A DNA stretch of 64,000 bases from Lacimicrobium alkaliphilum (GTDB taxonomy: Bacteria > Pseudomonadota > Gammaproteobacteria > Enterobacterales > Alteromonadaceae): positions 2,790,001-2,854,000 of the forward strand of contig NZ_CP013650.1 in NCBI RefSeq assembly GCF_001466725.1, in the 5' to 3' direction. Made by a program: the position numbers and the translations under genes. Below, in pieces: positions 46,681 through 55,062 of this stretch. The notes below the pieces were generated by a model, which saw only the letters and a list, made by a program, of their open reading frames with translations, had not been told where the DNA came from and did not search any database. Each line of letters begins with the position of its first letter. The stretch's first letter is position 1.

Positions 46681-48016
46681 TCGGTTGTCTCCTATCGATC
46701 TTGCCTGTCTCATTGGTTTTTATCTGTTTGACGAAATCAATCCGCATCGGAACCTGGTAGCGCGCCAGGCGCTGCATACATTGCAAGATGATTTTCTTTT
46801 TCAATGCTGTCAGCTCAGTGTCGGCTTCTGCCACCACTTCAGCACTGACTAAGCTACCCATCACACTGCTCTTTGATCCGTAGACTCTGGCACTCAAAAC
46901 CCCTTCAATAGACAATATAACCTGCTCTACCTGCTGAGGATGCACTTTATTACCCCCAACATTGATCACACCACCTGCACGCCCCAAAAAGTACACACGC
47001 CCATCAATAATCTCGACCATATCCTCGCTGTCAATGTATCCCTGCGCATCCATGCGATTTTTAACACCTGATTTGGGGAGCTGAAGAGGTTTTATGCATA
47101 AGTGGTGGTGAGCATTTATCTTAAGCTTTACACCGTAATACCCATCTTTGAGCCAGGCTTCAGGAAATCCAGCCTTTCCATCACTCACAGAGAATCCCAC
47201 CCCGGCCTCAGTGGAAGCATATATATGGATGATCCTCGCCTCGCTAAAGCGAGCACGCAGCATATTCAGCAGCCCCTGATCGGCAATTTCACCTCCTAGT
47301 GTCAACTGGCTCAGAGGCAGAGTTTCCAGCTCTCCACTCAGCAATAACTGACGCCACATACTTGGTGTAGCGGAGAGTGCTGTTGTTGTTGCAGCCCTTA
47401 ATAGCTTGATTCTACGGGAAATATCACCATCGCTGGCGTCGACTATAGATGCACCACTTAACAACCCCTGTAGCAACACCTGTAAACCAGCAAAGCGAAA
47501 GGGTTGATATAGCAATCCCCATCTCAAAGGCATTTGCTCAAGGTTCACACGAACAGAGGCAGTGAGACCAGCTAGTTGATGAGCTATCCATTTTGGTTTA
47601 CTGGTGGTGCCTGATGTTGCGATATACCAGTGTGTAACGACGTGCTGTCCCTCAGGCAAGGAAGTGTCCCGTTTTACATCACTCTGTAGTCCAGCCCAAA
47701 ACTGACAATCATCAGGTAACTGTGGAGCATCATCCTCTGGAAGCAAATACAAAGCCGCAGACCAACCATCAAAGGCAAGCAGTAATCTGACAAAATCATT
47801 CAATCCCTGATAGCGGATAGCCACGGTCGCCCCTCGCAAATGAGGCTCCTTAGCGCGAATCAGCTCTGCTTCAGCAATAATCCTGGGCAGGGATATAGTA
47901 TTAAGGTTGGGGTCACTAACCGAATCAACAGGCTTTGAGCTGGCTTCTAACAACTCTCCATTGACGCTATCATCAGCGCTTTCATAAAGCTCCTTGAGTC
48001 TGTGCAGTAGCTGCAT
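46673..48016 (-). CDS. AMP-forming acyl-ACP/CoA ligase (ANL superfamily)
   Basis: A 447-residue adenylating enzyme: P-loop-like YIATSGTTSKPKW (131-143), IYASTEAGVGF, and the C-terminal lysine in TNETGKIDR. Shorter than usual acyl-CoA synthetases (about 500-550), mainly in the N-terminal region. It lies directly after a dedicated ACP gene and before an SDR, suggesting it charges that ACP with an acyl group. Substrate unknown. Confidence 0.85.
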   Translation of the reverse strand: MQLLHRLKELYESADDSVNGELLEASSKPVDSVSDPNLNTISLPRIIAEAELIRAKEPHLRGATVAIRYQGLNDFVRLLLAFDGWSAALYLLPEDDAPQLPDDCQFWAGLQSDVKRDTSLPEGQHVVTHWYIATSGTTSKPKWIAHQLAGLTASVRVNLEQMPLRWGLLYQPFRFAGLQVLLQGLLSGASIVDASDGDISRRIKLLRAATTTALSATPSMWRQLLLSGELETLPLSQLTLGGEIADQGLLNMLRARFSEARIIHIYASTEAGVGFSVSDGKAGFPEAWLKDGYYGVKLKINAHHHLCIKPLQLPKSGVKNRMDAQGYIDSEDMVEIIDGRVYFLGRAGGVINVGGNKVHPQQVEQVILSIEGVLSARVYGSKSSVMGSLVSAEVVAEADTELTALKKKIILQCMQRLARYQVPMRIDFVKQIKTNETGKIDRRQPSE

Positions 48017-48018
48017 CG

Positions 48019-48279
48019 CTACTCCCTGTTTTTTTCAGAATACTGACGATAAATCGAGACAAACTCACCAAATGTGCTCGGATAAACCGGAATGGCCATT
48101 TGAGTAAAGGGATCAAAACCGAGCTCTTCATCTAACTGGGCAACCAGCATTGCAAAACCGAGAGAATCCAGGCCACTTTGCAACAGAACAGTATCGTCAT
48201 CAATCTCACTGACCAACTGACACTGGCTCAACTCTGCAACCTGCTCCATGGTATGGCGTATTTTCTGTTCAATGTTCAC
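48019..48279 (-). CDS. Acyl carrier protein
   Basis: An 86-residue carrier protein with the phosphopantetheine attachment serine at 39 in SGLDSLGFAML. Acidic and helical. Unlike AcpP it is not near fabF or fabD; it lies between pseH and the acyl-ligase and overlaps pseH by four bases, so it is likely dedicated to glycan acylation. Confidence 0.9.
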   Translation of the reverse strand: MNIEQKIRHTMEQVAELSQCQLVSEIDDDTVLLQSGLDSLGFAMLVAQLDEELGFDPFTQMAIPVYPSTFGEFVSIYRQYSEKNRE

Positions 48280-48875
48280 AATAGCTCCTGTTCAAAATCA
48301 ATGAGTTGGGATGCTTCCCGAATTTGTGCCGGTAATTTTTTTAATATGCTTTGTCGCCGCTGCCGCCAGTCAGTTAATGGGTAACGAAAGCGATGTACCT
48401 CAAACGCTTTTCCTTCGCGCACACCACCATCCCGGCTTTCCAACGACTGATACTCAAACAACCTGTGCAATTTAATCACCGCCTGATTGAAACTCAGTAC
48501 CTCTGCATACAGAGCTTCGGCCTTTGTATAATCTGCGACATAATCCAAAGCCGCCACCTCTAACAGCAATCCACTACCGGGCCAGATATCCGCTTCACCA
48601 AGATAACACCCCCACTCTGGCTCCTCTGTACCCAGACCACTGAAATTAAGCACGCCAATCGGACGGTCGTTTTGGTAAAAAACAAAGAACTGCCTGGTAG
48701 GATCCTGTTTTAAGGATTCAAACCAGCTCAGGTGCTCATGCCAAGGGATAGTTTTATCATTATGCATGTTGATGCGAATATGCGCCTGATTACGCCATTT
48801 CCACACCCTTTCCAGGTGGTGTTCATCAAACACCCTAAAAACTGACTTCGGATACGTTCGGCTCAACTTAACCAC
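48276..48875 (-). CDS. pseH: PseH-like N-acetyltransferase (pseudaminic acid pathway)
   Basis: GNAT-type acetyltransferase that acetylates the 4-amino group of UDP-4-amino-4,6-dideoxy-AltNAc, the third Pse pathway step. VWKWRNQAHIR, HLSWFESLKQDPTRQFFVFYQNDRPIGVLNF and EVLSFNQAVIKLHRLFEYQ match PseH. The frame is open to 48953 within pseG; I use the GTG at 48875 overlapping the pseG stop, where homology begins, but 48896 (GTG) is possible. The C-terminal extension of about 40 residues beyond the GNAT core is unusual. Confidence 0.85.
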   Translation of the reverse strand: MVKLSRTYPKSVFRVFDEHHLERVWKWRNQAHIRINMHNDKTIPWHEHLSWFESLKQDPTRQFFVFYQNDRPIGVLNFSGLGTEEPEWGCYLGEADIWPGSGLLLEVAALDYVADYTKAEALYAEVLSFNQAVIKLHRLFEYQSLESRDGGVREGKAFEVHRFRYPLTDWRQRRQSILKKLPAQIREASQLIDFEQELL

Positions 48876-49920
48876 CTTTAAATCGCTTTCCGTCACTGCC
48901 AAGCATTGCCGACATAGATTCAAAAACTCTGCTACTCCCCATAGTATCGGCAAATTGCCCGGCTTTTTGATGCATGGTGGCCAGTTTGGAGGATTGCGAC
49001 CACAGCATGACGGCGGTTTCAGCGAGCGCTTTGACAGACTCTCCCTGAGTCATATCAAAAACCTCACACCAGCCCTGCTGCTCAGCCTGAGCTGTCGCCA
49101 GCCGCTGATTCTCTGCGACCACTGCCAAAATAGAAGGAGTGCAACACGCAGCAAGCTCAAACTGACTCCCCCCCGCTGCGGATATGGCAAGTCGGGCTCT
49201 GGAAAAACAATCCGCCATTTGCTGATGATTGGGCAAGTGCTGAACGATCAGCCCTGTTCTCTTCAAAAAGTCATCCAACGCCATTCCGTCGCGATACGCT
49301 GCCCCGGTAATCACGCGCACAGACATACTGGCGCTAAGGCTTTCAAGTGCTTGCAGTAAAGAGAGTGTCATGCCTGATGGATCGCTACCACCAAAGCATA
49401 TCACCAGATGGCTTCGCTCAGAAAAGGGCATTGGTTCTGTGATTCGGAACTCATGGCGAAGCACACGATAGGGTTCACCTATGCAGCGTTGCGCCGTGGC
49501 TGCGGTCTGATCGTAATTCAGCAGTGGCGCATGACTGGAACCATTGATCAGTAGGTCTGCGTAAAGCTGTCCTGAGTCATTATTGTCATCAAACAACGCA
49601 AACAATTTGCCCGTATTTTTGATAGCGAACCGATACGCCTGATCAAACTGGTAGCCATCCAACACAATCCAGTCTGCCTGGTCAAATTCGGGGAGTTGCT
49701 GCATCCACTGAATCTCTGCGTCCACTGAACAGTCTGGTACCGGTATAACCTTACCCACCCAGTCATGTCGGCTACGGCAAAAGGCCAGTGAAGACTCACT
49801 GACCAAAAAAGTGACTTTCACCTGGTTGAGATCAAGTTCTTGTGCCAGGGCAAGACAGCGCATCAAATGTCCCAGCCCCATTTCTGAATTACCGTCAGTA
49901 CGAAATATAACTGAATCCAT
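48868..49920 (-). CDS. pseG: UDP-2,4-diacetamido-trideoxy-altropyranose hydrolase PseG
   Basis: Removes UDP from UDP-2,4-diNAc-6-deoxy-AltNAc in pseudaminic acid synthesis. 350 residues; N-terminal FRTDGNSEMGLGHLMRC with the catalytic His18, LVICFGGSDPSGMT and AISAAGGSQFELAACCTPSI in the MurG-like nucleotide domain. Family length is normal. Confidence 0.93.
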   Translation of the reverse strand: MDSVIFRTDGNSEMGLGHLMRCLALAQELDLNQVKVTFLVSESSLAFCRSRHDWVGKVIPVPDCSVDAEIQWMQQLPEFDQADWIVLDGYQFDQAYRFAIKNTGKLFALFDDNNDSGQLYADLLINGSSHAPLLNYDQTAATAQRCIGEPYRVLRHEFRITEPMPFSERSHLVICFGGSDPSGMTLSLLQALESLSASMSVRVITGAAYRDGMALDDFLKRTGLIVQHLPNHQQMADCFSRARLAISAAGGSQFELAACCTPSILAVVAENQRLATAQAEQQGWCEVFDMTQGESVKALAETAVMLWSQSSKLATMHQKAGQFADTMGSSRVFESMSAMLGSDGKRFKGG

Positions 49921-49970
49921 CTGACTCCCCGAAGGCTACTAATCAAAACCCATTGATCTATCTGTCAGGC

Positions 49971-51014
49971 TTAGGCAATTACGTCCCAGCTTAGTGGTGT
50001 TCCCTTACTCAAAGCGCATTTGGCAACTTTTCCCTGTACGCCATCCCAATACTTTGGAGCCAAACCAAAAGCCGGGCGTACGATACGTAAGTTTTCCGGT
50101 GAGAAGGGCTCTCCAGGTTGAATATCCCTGCATACGTAGATAGATCTTCTATATTGTCTGGCTTTTTCTTCAGCCTCAGTACCGCCATATCGGACTGCCC
50201 CCAAAGCTTGCCAGGCCCTTCGCGTCTCCGTCACCAAGGCCCTCAGTTCCGCAGGCTCCAGAGAAAACGCAGCATCCACACCTCCTGCGGCCCTATCCAG
50301 TACAAAGTGTTTTTCTATCACCTGAGCGCCTAGCGCAACGGCGGCAACGGCAGCCCCTATTCCGGCAGTATGATCACTCAACCCAACCTGTACCCCAAAG
50401 GTTTCCCGTAAGTTTGGAATAGTGCGCAAATTCGTATTGCCGGGCTCAGCAGGATAGGTACTTGTACACTTAAGCAAGATGATATCCTCACAACCTGCAG
50501 CTTTGGCGGTAGTCACTGCCTCCTCTATTTCAGCCAGTGTGGCCATGCCCGTAGACATGATCAGCGGCTTGCCCTTGCTGGCTGCAGCTTTTATCAGAGG
50601 CAGGTCCGTCAGTTCAAAAGAGGCAATCTTAAAACAGGGCACGTTCAGCCCGGCAAGAAAATCCACGGCCTGTTCGTCAAATGGAGAACTAAATGCTTCC
50701 ATTCCCAGTTCCTTTGCTCTCTCAAACAAGGTCTGATGCCAGTCATAGGGAGTCGCTGCCTGAGCATACAAATCGTGTAACTTTCTGCCTGCCCAGAGGC
50801 TATCTTGCTCTTCAATGACGAATCCCGGTTCACTCACATCCAGCGTCATGCTATCGGCAGTAAAGGTTTGCAGCTTGATGGCATCGGCGCCGGCATCGGC
50901 TGCAGCGTCGATCATTTTCAGCGCCAAATCGAGTTGCTGGTTATGGTTGCCGCTTAATTCAGCAATGATAAAAGGCGGGTGTTCAGGCCCGATCTCTCTG
51001 TCACCGATTTGCAT
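49971..51014 (-). CDS. pseI: Pseudaminic acid synthase PseI (NeuB family)
   Basis: Condenses 2,4-diacetamido-2,4,6-trideoxy-altrose with phosphoenolpyruvate. 347 residues from the ATG at 51014: an N-terminal TIM barrel (FIIAELSGNHNQ, IKLQTFTADSMTLD, SSPFDEQAVDFL, GLSDHTAG, VIEKHFVLDR) and a C-terminal antifreeze-like SAF domain (RRSIYVCRDIQPGE). The GNHNQ form and TADSMTLD are typical of PseI rather than NeuB. The frame is open to 51110 but that lies in the upstream gene. Confidence 0.94.
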   Translation of the reverse strand: MQIGDREIGPEHPPFIIAELSGNHNQQLDLALKMIDAAADAGADAIKLQTFTADSMTLDVSEPGFVIEEQDSLWAGRKLHDLYAQAATPYDWHQTLFERAKELGMEAFSSPFDEQAVDFLAGLNVPCFKIASFELTDLPLIKAAASKGKPLIMSTGMATLAEIEEAVTTAKAAGCEDIILLKCTSTYPAEPGNTNLRTIPNLRETFGVQVGLSDHTAGIGAAVAAVALGAQVIEKHFVLDRAAGGVDAAFSLEPAELRALVTETRRAWQALGAVRYGGTEAEEKARQYRRSIYVCRDIQPGEPFSPENLRIVRPAFGLAPKYWDGVQGKVAKCALSKGTPLSWDVIA

Positions 51015-51579
51015 CTTCAGTCTCTTGTTCGAAAATAGAAACAATACTCTGTGCCAGTTCTTCAGCGGGCATGGGTTCAGGGTTCTCGGGGCTAACAGGA
51101 TCGGTGGCATAGTCCGGCATCAGCATGCGTGGGTCCACCTCACCACAAATCACCAGACTGGGACAATCCACCGTTGCCGCGAGCCATTGCCCGTCCCCCG
51201 GCACAGTCACCAGCAGATCCGACGCCTTCAGCTTCATTAACTGATTGTGCAGGTTATGTGTCGTGTCCAGCGTCCAGGTGTGAAAACCCTGGTCAGCCAG
51301 ACGATGTTGCAGCTCTTCAGCAAAAGGATAGGTCAGTCTTGCCTCCGCCCCCTCACACATCAGTGCAATCACTTTGGTGGATCTAGCCTGGTTTTTCAGG
51401 GCCTTATCTGCTGGCACTTCAATATTCATCTGCATCTGCAGGGCGTCAAAGCCACAGCAACTGCGCAGATAAAATTCCGGATAACCATTATCAGGCAACC
51501 ACTCTCCCTGCCACCATGGACTATGCCAACGGGCCATGGAAAGAAAGGTGCTGCTCATATAATTTTCAGGCTGATTCAC
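51001..51579 (-). CDS. GT9-like protein, C-terminal half (probably split by a frameshift)
   Basis: A 192-residue product starting at a GTG that overlaps the stop of the preceding ORF (GTGA). It resembles the C-terminal, nucleotide-binding half of a heptosyltransferase-like glycosyltransferase (KVIALMCEGAEARLTYPFAEEL, LMKLKASDLLVTVPGDGQWLAA, SLVICGEVDPRML). Insertion of one C at CCC (minus strand; 51587-51589) would fuse it to the upstream ORF through SPEYVNQPENYM. So it is more likely half of one protein than a separate gene. Confidence 0.65.
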   Translation of the reverse strand: MNQPENYMSSTFLSMARWHSPWWQGEWLPDNGYPEFYLRSCCGFDALQMQMNIEVPADKALKNQARSTKVIALMCEGAEARLTYPFAEELQHRLADQGFHTWTLDTTHNLHNQLMKLKASDLLVTVPGDGQWLAATVDCPSLVICGEVDPRMLMPDYATDPVSPENPEPMPAEELAQSIVSIFEQETEDANR

Positions 51580-51998
51580 GTACTCAGGGACAATGTCTGC
51601 TGCTGGAACTGCTCCAGCAGTTCCTGCACCGAGATACTCATGTAGTTGCCAACGACCGGCTCACCGGCATCTTTTAGAAAGCGCGCCAAGAAGCAGGGCA
51701 TAAACCCTGTATCCAAATTAATGATTTGATCATAACCCTCAGAAACAATTTGCTCCGCTAATCCTAAAAAGGTTTCCATCGCCGGAATGATGTTATCGGG
51801 CCACTCCTGCTGCTCCAGACCAAACACCCTGACATCGGGCTGCGCCAGTTTAAGTAGCGTTTTGCCCTGGGCAAAGCTAAGCGCTTCAATGTTAGCCTCG
51901 CTGAGACGCGAACGAAAATAGCGAAGTGCGGGAATGCCGATAGCCGCCACATCACCCAAGGGCTGCATACGAATAAGCAGGACTTTCTCCTGACTCAT
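51576..51998 (-). CDS. GT9-like protein, N-terminal half
   Basis: A 140-residue product from an ATG preceded by AAAGGAGAACTC (51998) and overlapping the pseF stop. VLLIRMQPLGDVAAIGIPALRYFR and GYDQIINLDTGFMPCFLARFL are typical of the N-terminal half of family 9 glycosyltransferases. It stops at TLSLST, and the frame one base over continues into the next ORF. Role in the Pse region unknown; transferring a sugar to or with pseudaminic acid is possible. Confidence 0.65.
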   Translation of the reverse strand: MSQEKVLLIRMQPLGDVAAIGIPALRYFRSRLSEANIEALSFAQGKTLLKLAQPDVRVFGLEQQEWPDNIIPAMETFLGLAEQIVSEGYDQIINLDTGFMPCFLARFLKDAGEPVVGNYMSISVQELLEQFQQQTLSLST

Positions 51999-52705
51999 GA
52001 GTTCTCCTTTAACGCGTGCTGACAAAACGCCCGATATAATAGTTCGGCCCGCTGCCAGTCGTCGGGTGTATCAATATCCTGTACCAGGTAATGAGGCAGC
52101 AGGATCGGAAGACTGTGAGGCGCGAAAACCCGTTTGTTATCCAAAAAGGCCTGGGCTCTGCCCCAATAAAACTGCCCCGCATCATGTAAGGCCGCAGGTA
52201 AATCCTGAGAGCGGTTGGCAATAAACTCGGGAAACATCGGCTCGACACCGCCGTTATCACTTTTTATCAGCGCCCGCTGAACCGGAAAAGCAAACTCGGT
52301 AACAGAAAACGCATAGTGCTTATCAGACTGCTTGCTAAGGGCCTCAAATCCCTCTTGCAGATAGCGCTGCTGTAATAGCGGAGCAGTCGCATATATACAG
52401 CATACCAGCTCAGGATTGATACCCAGCTTACGGCATTCCTGAATGGCATTCACTACCACCGCACTGGTGCCGGTGAAATCATCAGCCAGTTCCTGCGGCC
52501 GCATAAAAGGCACATCGCCTCCCCACTCCCTGGCCACATTCGCGACTTTTTCACTGTCAGTCGACACCACCACCTTTTCAAACAAGCCACTGGCTCTGGC
52601 TGCCTCGATAGAGTAGGCGATCAGAGGCTTACCACAAAAGTGTTTAATGTTTTTATCAGGAATTCGCTTACTGCCACCACGGGCAGGGATAATGGCCAGA
52701 TTCAA
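51995..52705 (-). CDS. pseF: Pseudaminic acid cytidylyltransferase PseF
   Basis: Activates pseudaminic acid to CMP-Pse. 236 residues; nucleotide-binding IIPARGGSKRIPDKNIK (residues 5-21), IAYSIEAARASGLFEKVVVSTD, and QDIDTPDDWQRAELLY. It overlaps pseC by four bases. Confidence 0.94.
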   Translation of the reverse strand: MNLAIIPARGGSKRIPDKNIKHFCGKPLIAYSIEAARASGLFEKVVVSTDSEKVANVAREWGGDVPFMRPQELADDFTGTSAVVVNAIQECRKLGINPELVCCIYATAPLLQQRYLQEGFEALSKQSDKHYAFSVTEFAFPVQRALIKSDNGGVEPMFPEFIANRSQDLPAALHDAGQFYWGRAQAFLDNKRVFAPHSLPILLPHYLVQDIDTPDDWQRAELLYRAFCQHALKENS

Positions 52706-53847
52706 CTCAGACTCTCAATTACTGCATCAATTACCTGTTGTTGGTTATCGGCAGACAGGTCGGGATATAAAGGCAGAGTTAAGGCCTGTTGATAAAACGC
52801 TTCGGCATTGGGAAATTGCCCGGGTTCGAACCCCAGCGCCCGATAGTAAGGCTGCAGGTGAATCGGTATGTAGTGCACATTTACGCCGATGCCAGCTTGC
52901 TGCAATCGCACAAAAATTTCTTTTCTGTCATGCTGCTTCAGGGCAATAGCAAAAACGTGCCAGGCACTGCTTGCGCTTTGCGTCTCAACAGGGAGATCTA
53001 ACGGGAGCTGTCTGAATGCGTCCAGATAACGGCGGGCTTTTTCTGTGCGGGCCTGCACAAAACCACTGAGTTTTGTAATTTGTGACAGTCCCAATGCAGC
53101 ATGCAAGTCGCTGAGCCGGTAATTGTACCCCAGGGCAATTTGCTGATAGTACCAGGGACCATCCGGCTGCCCCAGCATTTGCTGTGGATCACGGGTGATG
53201 CCATGGCTCGCAAATAGCCGAAGCTGGTTTTGCAACTCGGCGTTGTTCGTCAGCACCGCCCCACCCTCTGCACTGGTTATAGATTTGACCGGGTGGAAAC
53301 TCATTACGCAGGCATCGGAGTATTCACAACTGCCCACCGGTTTACCTTGATACATCCCACCCAGCGCATGACTGGCATCTTCGATCAGTGCAATCCCCAG
53401 TGGCGATGTCAGCTCGCGTATGGCCTGCATGTCGCAGCTTAATCCGGCGTAATGGACCACCACGATCACTTTAGGCAAGGTGTTGGTTTTTTTCGCCTGT
53501 TCCAGTTTCTTTGCCAACGCCGTTGTACAGATATTGCGGGTTTGCGGACCGATGTCGACAAAATCAACCTGTGCGCCACAATAACGCGCACAGTTTGCCG
53601 AGGCGACAAAAGATAAGGGAGAGGTCCACACGCTGTCACCAGCACTGACACCCAGTGCCAGACAGGCTATATGCAAAGCCGACGTGCCACTGTTAACGGC
53701 TGCGGCATAACGGGCATTACAATTGTCCGCCAATGCCTGTTCAAACGCCGGCACCTGTTGTCCCTGGGTCAGAAACTGATTTTCCAGTACATCGATAACC
53801 GCCTGGATATCAGCGCTGTCAATATGATGCTTACCATAAGGGATCAC
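52702..53847 (-). CDS. pseC: UDP-4-amino-4,6-dideoxy-AltNAc transaminase PseC
   Basis: PLP enzyme that aminates the 4-keto product of PseB. 381 residues; YGKHHIDSADIQAV near the start is a PseC hallmark, then AAVNSGTSALHIACLAL, EDASHALGG, and the PLP lysine in MSFHPVKSITSAEGG. Overlaps pseB by four bases. Confidence 0.95.
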   Translation of the reverse strand: MIPYGKHHIDSADIQAVIDVLENQFLTQGQQVPAFEQALADNCNARYAAAVNSGTSALHIACLALGVSAGDSVWTSPLSFVASANCARYCGAQVDFVDIGPQTRNICTTALAKKLEQAKKTNTLPKVIVVVHYAGLSCDMQAIRELTSPLGIALIEDASHALGGMYQGKPVGSCEYSDACVMSFHPVKSITSAEGGAVLTNNAELQNQLRLFASHGITRDPQQMLGQPDGPWYYQQIALGYNYRLSDLHAALGLSQITKLSGFVQARTEKARRYLDAFRQLPLDLPVETQSASSAWHVFAIALKQHDRKEIFVRLQQAGIGVNVHYIPIHLQPYYRALGFEPGQFPNAEAFYQQALTLPLYPDLSADNQQQVIDAVIESLS

Positions 53848-54842
53848 AGAATGGACTCATTCAACTGACGCAATTCCTCCACTGTCAGAAACTGTGGATT
53901 GGTGCCTGAGTTATATTCAAAACGATCCGACACATCCCTTCCCTTTTCACCGAGCTTGTTCTGATGGTAATTAATATTCTTCTCAAAAAAGGTAATGGGC
54001 GGAGTAATCACATAGTGATCATCAAACTCCAGGCTATGGTGGGCCACTTCCTCCGGCACCATAATTTCATGAATTTTCTCGCCGGGTCGAATACCTACTA
54101 CTTCATAATCTCGTTTACCGCTTATGGCTTCAACCAGGTCCAGAATGCGAACTGAGGGGATCTTGGGCACAAATATTTCACCGCCCTGCATGCGCTGAAA
54201 GTTTTTCAGCACAAAATCTACTCCCTTATCCAGGGTGATCCAGAAACGGGTCATCTGCTCATGGGTTACCGGCAGGATGTTCTTACCCTGAGCAATAAGG
54301 TTCTGATAAAAGGGCACCACTGAGCCGCGGGAGCCCACTACATTGCCATAGCGCACAACGGCAAAACGGGTACTGTTAGCGCCGGAGATATTATTACCGG
54401 CCACAAACAACTTATCTGAGGCCAGCTTGGTGGCACCATAGAGATTAACCGGGTTTGCTGCTTTATCGGTGGACAGGGCAATCACCCGGCTCACTTCTGA
54501 TTCAATGGCCGCTTCAATGACGTTCTGGGCACCCATAATATTGGTTTTGATGCATTCCATGGGATTGTATTCAGCGGCTGGCACCTGCTTAAGGGCCGCC
54601 GCATGCACCACAAAATCCACACCCCGCATCGCCGTTTTCAGACGGTGTTTATCCCTGACATCACCCAAGAAATAGCGCATACAAGGCGCATCAAACTTTT
54701 GCTGCATCTCAAACTGCTTTAGCTCATCCCTGGAGTAAACAATCAGCTTCTTCGGCGAATAGACCTTGAGTATATTGGCAATAAAACGTTGCCCAAAGGA
54801 CCCGGTTCCGCCTGTAATCAGGATTATTTTATTATTGAACAT
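53844..54842 (-). CDS. pseB: UDP-GlcNAc 4,6-dehydratase/5-epimerase PseB
   Basis: First enzyme of pseudaminic acid synthesis. 332 residues from the ATG at 54842; TGGTGSFGQRFI (residues 9-20), DVRDKHRLK, HAAALKQVPAAEYNP, and VRYGNVVGSRGSVVPF. The upstream GTG at 54848 is less likely. Overlaps the end of the maf C-terminal fragment by a few bases. Confidence 0.96.
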   Translation of the reverse strand: MFNNKIILITGGTGSFGQRFIANILKVYSPKKLIVYSRDELKQFEMQQKFDAPCMRYFLGDVRDKHRLKTAMRGVDFVVHAAALKQVPAAEYNPMECIKTNIMGAQNVIEAAIESEVSRVIALSTDKAANPVNLYGATKLASDKLFVAGNNISGANSTRFAVVRYGNVVGSRGSVVPFYQNLIAQGKNILPVTHEQMTRFWITLDKGVDFVLKNFQRMQGGEIFVPKIPSVRILDLVEAISGKRDYEVVGIRPGEKIHEIMVPEEVAHHSLEFDDHYVITPPITFFEKNINYHQNKLGEKGRDVSDRFEYNSGTNPQFLTVEELRQLNESIL

Positions 54843-55062
54843 AAACACGGTCTTCCTGGTTAAGAAAAGGGTAACGAGAAATAACTTGCTCTTTGAGTTG
54901 CAAAGCTTCCTTCTGGTTTAGCGGTAATGCAGCAAAGAGTTTGTTATAGGCAATATCCCGGCCAACATATGCACCTCTGTTGCCAGAGGCGATGATATTC
55001 TCGGCATTGGTTAGCATTCTTTCTGTTACCCCAAGGTATCTTTGAATAAGTAACAATGCCAT
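54832..55062 (-). CDS. Maf C-terminal fragment (frameshifted from the main maf ORF)
   Basis: A 76-residue frame that reads VTERMLTNAENIIASGNRG and AYVGRDIAYNKLFAALPL. It is best seen as the true C-terminus of Maf: the main ORF ends at TLG-stop, and one extra G in GGGG (plus-strand CCCC 55029-55032) would run on in this frame as TLGVTERMLTN. No independent ribosome site supports it as a separate gene. Confidence 0.65.
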   Translation of the reverse strand: MALLLIQRYLGVTERMLTNAENIIASGNRGAYVGRDIAYNKLFAALPLNQKEALQLKEQVISRYPFLNQEDRVYVQ

